NCBI GenBank assembly: GCA_021527695.1
Contig: JAKFAO010000009.1
Span: 1,116,001 to 1,180,000, forward strand
Reading direction: 5' to 3'
DNA length: 64,000 bases
Source: Naematelia aurantialba
Taxonomy: Eukaryota; Basidiomycota; Tremellomycetes; Tremellales; Naemateliaceae
How positions within the stretch are numbered: position 1 is the stretch's first letter; each line of letters starts with the position of its first letter. A model generated the notes under the pieces. The model had not been told where the DNA came from. It ran no database searches and saw nothing but the letters and a program-made list of their open reading frames with translations. Of the stretch, positions 33,300 through 44,155 are shown in pieces. Both the position numbers and the translations under genes were made by a program.

Positions 33300-36200
33300 T
33301 TAATTCAGAGTACTCCGACTCAGGATCGATCGAATCTCGCGGTGCTTCTGCATCCACGCTGGAAAGTCAGTCCGGTCTAGGTCCACTCCCTCTTCTTTCG
33401 TTTCGAGTAAAAAGTTGGCCAAGACAATCAGTGTACCGTCTAGGAGAGCCCGTTAGCCATCGCTCTCACCCCTTGAGAGATCGCTCACAGCGGTACAGGT
33501 AATTCGTGGCCTGTCGCAGGATTGCATCATACTTCGACGACCCAGGGTCCGCGGCATCGACGCGCAGTTTGAAGCTGAGGTACGTCAGCTTGGTCCCTAA
33601 AAGGATCTCAAAGCTGACTCGTAGACAGCCTTCCGCAAATTCTGGACGCCTTCCATCAGGTTGATCGCCCGGTCCGTAAGCCACTTTGCCTCTTCGCAGA
33701 AATCAGCCACCAGCCACGAGGAAGCCGTCAGGACGCACGTTTACCATGACTGAGCACTGTGACGAGCTGCAAAATTGTCTTATATTCCCCTAGACCGGTA
33801 AGCCATCCGTCATAGCACAGAGCATTCTCACCATTGAGATACTGTGCTGACTCGGCCTCGATTCCTGTATGCTGAGCCTCTTCGTCCTCGATCTCTGCTG
33901 TACGCTCCAGAAGCATATCTTCGCGGGAGATGGTGGCAATGAGTGAAGCTGTGATCATGCCTGTTGTGGTCCGACCGCGGCCCATCTGACAGTTGAAACT
34001 GTGGCGATGTAAGCTGGTGTCTTGGAATATATAGATTTGCAAGAAACTCACACAAAGTCCTCTTTGGCTTTGAGACCATAGGCAACTCTTCCTACAATGA
34101 CCTGAAGCGCAGCGGGCAATGGGGCCTGTTCATCTGTCTGCAATTGTCAGTAAGAGGCATGGACGTCAACGACTCACAATTGCAACACGCGCATAGTCGA
34201 CCTGAAATCCGTCCCGGATCACACCTTCATACAGCTCTCGTGGAGTCATTACCTCGCTCTCGGTGACAGTCTCCCAGATTGGGATGATCTCGAAGATACC
34301 CGGCTTGGTCTCTACCTCGTCGTGCAGCAGCAGGCGACCGTCGCCCGCTCGAATTTCCTTCAACACATCTTCTTTCAAGGTGACCTCCATCCGCTCGACA
34401 ACGGAGGACTTGACTCCAGTTATTCTGTTCCCATCAGATCTGCAGATAATCAGAGCAGAAATGCTTACTCCACATTCGTCAAAGGCTTATCGACTAAGCG
34501 AAGAACGTGGGGACGGCCGGTGACATATAACACAGGCTCCTCTCGTAAGGATGTCCACATGACTCTACGAGGTCCGCCAGGGCCAGCACCCATCTTCTCC
34601 AGAGCATTGCATAGACTGTACCGTCCATCAGCCGGGCCAGCAAGTGCAAGAATAGAGAGTCTCACCCGTCAGCGCTGGGCATGCCGGTACCGTATACATG
34701 TTGGCTGTCGCTTCCGCTGTCTGTGGCTGTCTCGGGCGGTTGTAGACAGTCAAGCGGAACCTTTCGATAATTTGCGGCGCCGTCCACCCGCCTGGACCAA
34801 TGAATAAGCTGGACTTCATTGGATGACGCTAAACTGACTCTGGTAGTGTCTGTTTTTGCAGCCCAGAGAAGAAGTCTGATTTGAGAATCTGCGTGATCGT
34901 TAGCCCCTCCTCCCCTAGCATCGGACTATGGGGCTCACCGTCTGAGCCGATAGGATGGCACCACTACGAGAAGCTACTGCTTGAGAGACTTCATCCGGAA
35001 GCTGATATACGCTTAGCATGTCCAACGAACGCATAAGAGATACTTACAGCCATTCCCTGCGCAGGATCCATACGATCAAGGGGCGTCAATCCTGTCAATC
35101 CTCCATGGACGAGTTCGGACTCCAAAGTCTTGAAAACGGGCCGGTGCCGTACAAACGACTCAAAAGAGTACGGGTTCTGCTCTTCGGGTGAGGTATCATC
35201 GAGATATGCCTGGAAGAGAAGTAGATGGTAGTATCGACGCAAGTGATAAATGCCTATTCAGTGTCAGCAATTGCCTCAAGTTCAACTCACCTTTCTCAAT
35301 GGCACTCTGCTTGTCCTGAGGCGTCTTGGCTTTCTCCGCCTTCTCGCGGAAGTCTTCGATGGCATCACGAAGGTTGAAATGTGTCGCAGCAGCGTCGATG
35401 GCCTCGTCAACGACCTGGAAGATCGTCAGTCATACACATTACTCTAAGGGCCCACCTGTTTAACGTCAAGACCGTTTCGGATAAGGCGTAAACAGCTGTT
35501 GATGATCTGCCAGCTGGTTTTCGGGGTAGATGTCGTTGTCCTTTGCATGCCTGGTCTTGTTCGGGACGGGGTTGGAGGGACTCGCGCTGGTTCACCTCGT
35601 TTAAGCCAGCGCTGAATGAGGAGGACAATCACGGCTGTTGTTGAGCTTCGTCCTCGTCCCAGTTGATCATTCAAAATGAATGCACTCTGCTCCAGGTCGG
35701 TGTGCATGCATAGATTTAACAGCTCAGTGATATCGTGAAACTGTCATCAGCAACTCCTCGTCTCATCCACTCACGTCTGGAGACGATTCAGAAGTCACAG
35801 GTATACGAACAAAGGTCAAATTTAGGTCTTGCAAGTTGTGCTTGACATTGTCCATGACCTCGCGTATAGATGCCACATCTTCCTTGTCTACGCTCTCCCA
35901 CAAAGGAACAACCTCGCCATCGGCAGTTTCGGTATGAAGCAGGACTCGTCCGCTGAATTCTGATACTTCGGCAATGACATCGCTCTTCAGTCGTTCTTCG
36001 AGTACTTCGAGTCTAGAAGCGGAAACGCCAGAATAGTCGCGCATATTTCGCAGAGCAGTGCCATCTCGACGGAGACAGTAGGGTGAGCCTGTTAGCGTGA
36101 GTGCTGAGTTTTCCGCGTCGGTGCGCCTCTTACCGTTGATCATGACAAGGGGTTCCTCACGCAGGCATACCCAGATGACCTGTTTCGCTGCGGGTGTCTT

Positions 36201-39200
36201 TTCTTGGATGACCCTCAAGATGGTCAATATCGCGTCCTGGGTGGGTTGACCAGTAGCGTATATTGGGCTCCCGCCGCGTATTTGCCGAAACCCGACTGCG
36301 CCTCGAACACCCTCGGCTGAAGGCGCAGACTCAGCAAGCCAAAGGTCAGATTTCTCAATTGTCAGCTAATTTGGCTCTTCCAAGCCACTCGACTCACTAA
36401 AAGTGTCGATGCCCGAAGCATGATGCCGCTACGGTTCTTGACCACATGATCTGCCCACTCGTCACCTAAGACCTTGCCTCCTTGTATATCGAGGTCTCCT
36501 TTGCCCTGCCGATGGCGAGCCGTGGGACCTTTGACAAAGTCGGATGTTCGAGATATGACGCTAAGGTCGTTCACAGGTGCGAATGCTGATAAACGGTTGC
36601 CAGCCTGTCGACGGATCAGTTTGATCTGGCTGCAAAATAATCAGCAATAGTCTGCATCATGGGGGAAATGGATTTACTTCCAAATCTCGGGGCGACCCTA
36701 GAAACAAATCAGCAAAGGCTGCGGGAGCACTTGGGCCATAGACTCACTTTCAGCCATGCTGAGAATGTCACGCCAGAATCGCCGGCATCCTCCTCTTCTA
36801 CGTACGCGGCGAAGACGATGAGATCAAAGTATTGCTCAAGCTAAGGGCATAAGCTTCACCCAGTTGTGTAAACTAACAGATCTCAAAGCTTTTTCTAACC
36901 AGCTGCGTCGACCTTTTTCGTCCATTGCGGAAACACTGTACTTGATACGGTGCTCAATGACATTCTCCCTGAGGTTGACAACCACATCCGCTGCATATCT
37001 TCAGTTTGTGTCCTTGGAGCAGAATGTGGGCTTACAGATATCGATCACGTAATCGACCAAACGCTTCATTTGCCTTCCTTGATCCAAACTGGATAAAAGT
37101 GAGAGGACGATTTGATAATTGCCCATATGTGCTTTGCGCAGCTGCTCTAAAAGTTTTGGCTGTGATGCCAAGAGGTCGATGGCTGTCGTGGGGTGCCTGG
37201 AGGGCAGATCTGCAGGGGACTGTAAGCTCAGTCGTCATGCAGCAAGGTCAATCGCTGACTTCGGTCAAGGACTCTGGTGAGCTTGAGTAAACTTGTATTC
37301 AGCGATTGTTGTATAGTCGCCTGCTCCAGGAAATAGGCAGCTTGGGAACCAGTCGCGGGCTACCAAGCATTAGCGTGCCGTGGACAGGTTGTTTGGTGAG
37401 TCACCTCACTGTTACAAAACCTGACGCTCCTGTAGCCGAGGGGAATGGATCATCCAGACCCCGCAGCAGAAATTGCTTCCTCCGAACTAGGAGAGCGGCG
37501 ACCATGCCGAACGTTGCTGATGATGGTCAGCTAGAACTATATTGGTTGGATGTCAGCTCACTGCGAACCACACCCATGCCGCAATTGAAAACTAGCGAAG
37601 TGGTAAGCGGATCCACTCCCCGCAAGACCGATACATATGAATCGAGGTAATTGTCCTGAAACGTGTTCAGCGAGCTAACATTCCTCTGTGGAGGACACGT
37701 ACCTCGATAGGAGTATCCGGAGCAATCGGGATTCTCCAGTACTCGACTCGCCATCCCTCATGCTTCACGTCCTCCCACACCTCGCGTGGTGTGCGGATAC
37801 TGCCTTCATCGACGCTCATCCAAGTCGGCTTAATCTCGCCACTCGATACTTCGTTGTGAATCAATATCATACCACCGTATCTGCGGGCTTCATCCAAAAT
37901 ATCGAGTTTGAGCCGGCGCTCAATGTCTTCCAGATTTGTTGAGCGGCTGGAGAGACCGAGGATCTGAAAGGGGTCTGCCGCATCTCGAAGGACATACGGG
38001 CGTCCATTACTGCTTCCGTCAGCGGACACCAAGCTGCTTGACCGAAACACACCAATAGACTACCGCATGTCAGCTTATGGAAACCATGTGGAGTGCGACA
38101 CAAGGGCGACGAACTGAGGGTCTCTTCTCTCGTACTGAACCAGATCGCTCGTCCCTCATCAACCTCCGAGGACTCGCTCTCGTCAGCTCGATAGCGTGCT
38201 GGCTGAGAAGTAGTGTGCTCTAGCGGAATGGGGTTGCCGTTTGTTGATCCAGCAAGCTGAGAGTCCCAGCGAGACAGCGCAGGTGTTGGTAGGTGCGGTT
38301 GGCATCGGAGGATGGTGAGGATGGACTTTAAGCCCGGCACAGTTGGCTGGGCTACCTGTGGAGGTCAGCCTGTGCGGCGAGATGAGGAATGAGAGGAGAG
38401 ATGCGGAGAATGTTTGTGCAGGGGGTGAGAGGCGGTAATGAGGGAGTAGTCGGCATGGGGAGGAGGGAAAGAGACAAAGAACGAGCACAGAAAGAGAAAG
38501 AGAAAGAGCAAAAGAAAGATGAAGAGAAAGAGAGAGAGAAAGAGAAGAGAGAGAAATAGAAAGAAGGAGCAAGAACAAGAGAAAGAGAAAGAAGAAGAGA
38601 AAGGAGAAGACAGTAGGTGGCGAGGAGAGCTGTGCCATGAAGGACAGCGGCGACCATCGGTAGCTTGACATCAAGAGCATATCCGGAGTGGGACGGCGCT
38701 CCGATGAAAACAGGGCTGCGGAATCGCTTGTCGAAGGCCACACTCACTCCATAGACATTCAGACCCTCTTCGTCCGGAGCGCGAAAGTTGGGTGCGCCCT
38801 GTATAGTCAGGGAGAGATCGAGTGCTCGTCCATCAGGATAATGATCTGTCGTCTATCAGCTTCCTGAGTGTAGTCTCTCGGGCCTCGAGCTAGTGGGTTG
38901 TGACTGACCAGTCTTGAGTATGAAGCTATCAAGACGTGTCAGCGCTTGAGCCAGTGTCACCGTCAAACCACTCCCAGGGAGAGAGAGAGTGAACGTAGAA
39001 AGGTCGGAGACGGAAGATAACAGGAGGGCATGGGAGCAACGGAAAGACAGGGCAGTAAGGGAAAGATGTGGGAGCGATGGAGAGACATGATAGAAATGGA
39101 AGGACACTTCAGAAACGAAGGACACGGCAGCAATGACAGACATGGAGCAAAGAGCCAGGCAACCTACCCTCTGGCAAGCACACCCCCCGTCCGGCGCTTT

Positions 39201-39703
39201 ACCACCCCATCCGCCTCTTGTCTCAGCCGCTCCTGAATCCCAAGTACACGGCTCTTTGGTCTCTCCGCACCGTGGCTGTCCCTCCTATCCCTTTCGCCGA
39301 GGTATCGCGCCGACCCAGCCCTTTCCGTCCCCTTCTGCAACCGACCAGGCAGTATCGGCCGCTCTACCTCGAATGATCCCCGTCCGGGCGTCGGCCCTGC
39401 AGAAAATGCAGCAGTCGTACCGACAAGAGGCGAAGAGCGCGCTGGCAGGTGGGCGCTAGATGACGATGCCGGGGAGCGTGGGGAACGGAACGCGCTCGAG
39501 GTGGTAGGAGGGGACGCAGAAGGAGACGCCGACGGAGCCGACGACGCTGATGAATGGACAGATGGTGCCTGAGAACCAGAAGCGGCAGGAGCAGGAGACT
39601 GTGGAGCAGGAGCTGGAAAAGGGGAAGTAGGAGCAGGAGCTGGGGGAGGAGCGGAGATTGGGCCGTCCGGCGATGGGCTTGAGCTAGGACTGGGCTGTGT
39701 CAT
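33300..39703 (-). CDS. Paladin-like protein with three PTP-like phytase domains (30 exons)
   Basis: Exons, 5' to 3': 39168-39703, 38909-38925, 38748-38845, 38115-38355, 38053-38059, 37703-38009, 37562-37655, 37410-37516, 37273-37359, 37036-37219, 36878-36990, 36748-36840, 36678-36697, 36398-36629, 36134-36353, 35775-36088, 35456-35740, 35291-35414, 35048-35253, 34939-35001, 34839-34888, 34666-34791, 34469-34615, 34178-34439, 34052-34137, 33832-33998, 33745-33789, 33619-33691, 33489-33574, 33300-33439. They join in phase to 1509 residues. After a disordered Ser/Pro/Ala N-terminus (178 residues) come three tandem PTPlike_phytase domains (inositol-hexakisphosphate-phosphatase-like). Their P-loops are CGMGVVR (427-433), DQLGRGR (915-921, catalytic Cys replaced by Asp) and CQMGRGR (1343-1349). 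Each domain also has a REE...RPYVLR-type block. Substrate and function of the fungal members are unknown to me. It is convergent with NAF1 (78 bp). Confidence 0.88.
38053..38059 (-). other. 7-nt microexon of the paladin-like gene
   Basis: The exon TCTATTG is flanked by CTGACATGCGGTAG upstream and GTGTGT downstream. Joining it in phase between A (38115) and T (38009) restores REETLIYCNGRPYVLRD, which aligns without gaps to the REEPVLYVTGRPHVLR and REEPLVMINGSPYCLR blocks of the other two domains. No single intron with GT-AG ends gives an open, aligned frame here. Confidence 0.8.
38460..38600. repeat. Polypurine (GA) tract inside a paladin-gene intron
   Basis: AGAAAGAG-type simple sequence on the plus strand, hence a long pyrimidine tract in the transcript, within the 392-nt third intron (38356-38747). 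Confidence 0.8.
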
Positions 39704-40324
39704 ATCCCCGAGAAACCGAATTAGTCGAGAGTCCAGTAGTCGAGACCACGTTCGTTGACACAGGACACAACTAGACTCGAACACGAAGACGGCGATGAAC
39801 AAGGGGCAAGACCGCAAGAGTAGGGGATCAACGAGGGTCACGCGACTTGCCTGTCGTCGAGCAACGATCAGATGGTTATGCCAAAGGAAGAGGCACGGAA
39901 TGCAGCGAAGTCAGGAAAGGAATGCAACGTCAGGAAAGGAAGGAAAGAAAGATTGTATGATGGCACCGGTCACCACGGACATGATTGATGCGGAGCTCCA
40001 AGGCACGAGCCTTCGCTAACCGAGCCCTGGTGACGCCCTCTGTTTGGTAGGCTGCAGCATCCGGACAATGTACGACTGTAGCATGCCATCCACTACCAGC
40101 TACTCTGCCTTGCATCTGTTACTCGCAGATCCTCCCCATTCCCATCATGCACTTATCCACTTGTCCGCTTGCACAACAGGTCAACTCCCCTCATCCTCTT
40201 TGATCTGTATGACCCAATCGTGGTCCTCGTCCACCTGATGGCCGAACTCATCCTCGTCTCGCCTGCATGGCCTAACTCATCCTCGTCCGCCCGTATGACC
40301 AAACACTCATCCACCTGACCTAGT
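39704..40324. other. Intergenic region upstream of the paladin-like gene
   Basis: 621 bp holding the paladin-gene promoter and the 3' flank of SYF1. It includes loose CTCATCCTCGTCC repeats at about 40190-40345 that run into the SYF1 3' end. No gene is seen. Confidence 0.5.
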
Positions 40325-43300
40325 TTAAAACTCATCCTCGTCCATCTGGATAGCATCCGGATTCGCAGCCCCACCCTCGGCCTCGGCCTCACCCTCATCA
40401 ATCCCATTAACGTTCGTCTTGTTCAACGTGCTCGCCACAAACGCAGGCGCAGCGACCTTGCCAGCACCACCTGCAGCCGGCTTACTAGTCGCCATCTCGC
40501 GCTCCATAGCGGCCATAGGGTCGGCGGCGTCTTTCGCAGCGAGGTCAGCCGCGTCTGTAGGCTTTTCGGTGCCTTTGCGCGCGGCTGAGGCTTGCGCGGC
40601 GATAAAGGAGCCTTCGGTGTTGTAGCTCGCTTGGACGGCGCGCTTGATACGCAGCATTTCGCGGAAGGTGTCCTCCGAGCCGGTTTCGACTGGGTTGTCA
40701 ATATCATACTTGGCTGCCAGAGGACGCAATGGAAGAAAGAAAGAGAGAAAGAGAGATAACAAAGAGAGGGAGAGAGGGAGAGGGAGAGGGAGAGCGGGAG
40801 AGGGACGGGGAGAAAGGGAGAGAGACAGTGGGAGAGGAACGCTGGAACGACAACTCGGATGACCACCATGCAGGGATGACACCACGACTCACTCTCAAAG
40901 CTGTTCCATTCGGCCCAGAACGCCGGCTCGATACGCGGATCGCAAAACTGGCTTGCGTGCGCATAAATCGCTCGGGCCCTATCAATCTCCCCCAACTTGC
41001 GCTCCATCGCCGCGAAACGGCGACACATCTCCGCCGTCTGTTTATCCGGCAACGCCTCGATCGCTCGCTCGTATATCGGTCGTGTGGCCGGCAACCCAAA
41101 GTTGGCCGTCGCCTTCGCAATGTAGATCGTGTACATTTCAAACTTGTCCGAATCCTGCACAGTCGTAGCGGCGCGATCGTAGATCCCCATCGCACGTTTC
41201 GCCAGACCGTGCTCTTCTTCCAGCTTGGCGTACATCAGGTACAGCGGTTTACAGAATTTCGCCGGGCAGTTTTCCAATGCTTGTTCGAACAGATCTCGAG
41301 TGCGTTCCAGCTTTTTGCCACCGTACCGCTTGACAAACTTGGACAGGTAGATGTTCCAGATCTCAAAGGCGACAGGAAAGTGGAAGAGCTCGATGCCGCG
41401 CTCGTAAACCTGTGAATCTCAGCAAGTGTGCGAGGCTAAGCTGCACGAAGACACAACATAGACGAATACCCACCTTGAAGCTCTCTTCAAAGTACTTGTT
41501 CTCCTCGAGAAAGGCAGCATAGTTGATAATCGTTTGCGCATTCGCAATCTTGAGCTCCATGATCTTGTCGTACACGGCTTTCGTCGACTCGACCGTTCCG
41601 ATCGACTCTTCTAGGTCAGAGTAGAAGGACCATATTTTCAGCGACTTGAACAGGCGCTGCTGAGGAGATAGAGACTGGGCCAGTCAGTGCTGACTCGAAT
41701 GCTCGTAGGCTGGGTGCGCTCCACGGGGTGGACAACACAGATCCTTGTGGACAAACATGTCCTGGTGGACAGAGGTTCTCGTGGACAAACATGTCCTGGT
41801 GGATAGAATTCTCGGGTGGACACCACTAGCGACCACGCAAAAACTCACATCGTTGTAAAAGTCAACCTTGGTATTCCGCGGCACAGCGGTCGCGCGCTGC
41901 ATCAGCCTCACCGCTTCCTCGTAGTTCCTGCGTCGTCAGCGGCCACTAGCGACAAGGAGCTGATCCTGATGGAAGTAGAGGTGAGGTAAGGGTGGTGCTC
42001 TTGCCAAAGGGTAAGGGAGCAGGTGAGACGCGTTTCTATTAAAGGAAAGCGACGCCAGTGCTGGCTGGCTAGAGACGGCACTCACTCATTGCGCAACTCC
42101 ATTTCTGCCCACTCGCACCACACCTCTGCAAGCTCGTCGACCGCCTTGAACTGCACCTTGACAGCCTTTTCGAAGATCTTCCTCGCCTGCGCCAGGTCTG
42201 GCTCGTTCCGTGGTTCCTGCGTCTCCGGGTCTTTTGATCCTCCCTCTTCGTAGAATTTCGCGAAATTCACATAGAGCGGGTACAGCGGTCCCGTCGCTTT
42301 TTTCGGACTGATCGTCTCCAGCGCTTTGAGGTACGTCTCGACGACCTTCGCATCGTCGTCTCCATACAATGCCACCCGCTTCTCCCATTCTACCACTTCG
42401 TTCGGATTCCGACGAAGCAGCACTTCATTGACGAGGAACGGGCGGCGGTCCATGAGTTCTTCGAAAGCTTTCATGCGTGCGTCCAAATCCTGCTCGGTGT
42501 CTTCCACATCAAAGTCCTCGTCTTCAAGGTTATCCTCGTCCGCCAGCGCATCCATCAACGTCGAGATCATGGTCTCGGAGAATTCGGCATAGGCGTCAAA
42601 GATCTGTGTGAAATCGCGTATCGTCACTACCGCCGCTAGACCGCGTTCGAACGTGGCTGTTGCGCGTTCAAACTCGCCCCGCTTGATCCAGTACGTCGCG
42701 AGGCCGGTCCATAAGCGCCCAGCCTGGTCTTTGTACACTTTCAGCCCGTCTCGCTCCACGATCCCTTCGACATCCAGCAACCGCGGGTTGGATGGATCGG
42801 TGTCTTCGTCCTCGACGATGGTGGCCACAGGTTTGGCGGATGGCGCGTCTTTCGGCTTCACAATCTTCGGACCCCCCGTGTCAAGAGGCACTGGCGGCCC
42901 GGCGATCCGCATCAACCTGCCCTCTATACTTGCGGGCTCTTCGTGTTGTGCCCCTTCGGCACTCCCGTTCTTCCCAGACAAATTCGCGTCTACACTGGTG
43001 ATGGCTGCTTCTCCGTTCAGTTTTCCGTTGGATGCGTTGAGCGCCCCTCTGAGCTCCAGCGTCTCGTCTTCACTCATCCCCACGTCCTCGGCGTACTTCT
43101 CGACCAGTTCCAAGAAGTCGACGAACAGTTGGTACGGCGACTTGCCTTCTCCGGGAGTATAGAGATTTTTGGCGGCACGCCGGGCAATGGTGAGGAGGTA
43201 CTTGGCAGCGGCGAGGGGCCGTGGTGGTGTCGAGTCGAGGAGATATGCAATGTGCCGTTCCATCAAGCTCGAGTCGACCTGTTGTCTGTCAGTGGTTCGT

Positions 43301-44155
43301 TTTCGTGCTGGCCGCACGGCGATGAAGCGATGAGGAGGCAGCCGGAAAAAGATCAAGTCTCACCTTGAGGAATCGCCGCCAGACCCGTTCGCCCGCTTCG
43401 CCGCCCACGATCTCCGCCCATCTGAGGTACATGCTCCATACCCTCCCGTGCAGACTTGGCGGCAGCGTCCTGAGGGCGCGGTCGAACGTTCTCCGCGCAT
43501 ATGTGCGTTTGAACGGTGCGGGGCAATTTGGGTGGAAGATCATCGAGAGGTGCATCAACCACGGCACTGGGAGGTGCGAGAGCCACGCGAGCATGCGTTC
43601 TCCCGTCGCGAACAAGCTCCTCCACTCTTCGTAGCCTACCACTCCGTCGAGTCCGCCTTGCCATTGGTTGGCATCGTCTACGCCCTCGAGCAGTTCGGCC
43701 ACGTTGGTCTTGTACGCGGCTCCTCGTTTTGCCTGGTGCTGCCTCGCTTTCTTGGCCTCCTCCGTCAAACTGCCTAGGACAAAGCCTTGTCGAGTCGCGA
43801 GATACGATCGCCAAAGCTTGAAGCTCGTGGGGAAGATTGCCAGCGCTCGCTCATAGATACACACGAGCGACTGCAGCCCCTCGCGTTCGACATGGCTCGC
43901 CAGAGGACCCAGCAGCTTCTCCTCGGCCGAGAGGGGGTCGGAGCGTGGAGGTGCAGTCTTGGCGATGCGGTCCTTGATCTGCGAGGTGTATGATAACCAT
44001 GACCGGAGGTTTTCAGGGTTGTGCAACAGATCTTCCTCGGTCGCTAGATCGGCGGAAGAGACGAGGTGGGGGTGAGTGAGCGGGGTGGGAATGGGATATG
44101 TGAGTGGGAATCGAGAGGAGAGGTCGGAGAGAAGGGACGGAGTGGGGTCTGACAT
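40325..44155 (-). CDS. SYF1: Pre-mRNA-splicing factor SYF1 (XAB2 orthologue)
   Basis: Exons: 43364-44155, 42086-43278, 41849-41927, 41474-41659, 40893-41409 and 40325-40713; 1051 residues, somewhat longer than yeast or human (about 860). SYF1 is a HAT-repeat scaffold of the Prp19-associated (NTC) complex in the spliceosome. HAT-type helices are visible throughout: ENLRSWLSYTSQI, SLVCIYERALAIFPTSFKLW, VYERGIELFHFPVAFEIW, ARAIYAHASQFCDP and similar. The late block GSEDTFREMLRIKRAVQASY is diagnostic. The extra length is a Lys/Asp/Pro-rich insert at about 335-410 and an acidic C-terminus ending DEDEF. The start at 44155 is the first ATG and gives a typical N-terminus. The fifth intron (40714-40892) contains a purine-rich simple repeat. 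Confidence 0.93.
40735..40830. repeat. Polypurine (GA/GGA) tract inside a SYF1 intron
   Basis: AGAGAGGGAGAGGGAGAG-like simple sequence on the plus strand occupies about half of the 179-nt fifth SYF1 intron, giving a pyrimidine tract in the transcript. Confidence 0.8.
41741..41811. repeat. Direct repeat in the third SYF1 intron
   Basis: Two adjacent copies of a 35-bp unit with the core GTGGACAAACATGTCCTGG inside intron 41660-41848. Confidence 0.7.

Noticed and set aside
37273..37276. Alternative donor GTCAGC ten bases downstream in the paladin exon ending at 37273
   Set aside because: It has a better consensus but puts the next exon out of frame; GTCCTT at 37272 keeps SPADLPSRHPTTAIDLL in frame.
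38104..38115. A GC donor (TC|GCCCTT) joining directly to 38009 in the paladin gene
   Set aside because: It also gives an open frame of the right length (REETLSSSNGRPYVLR), but the donor context is poor and it ignores two good introns around the 7-nt exon. The microexon model fits the paralogous domains better.
38183..38747. Open frames rich in Ser/Leu/Phe on the minus strand
   Set aside because: They lie in the third intron of the paladin-like gene and are read from its simple pyrimidine repeat.
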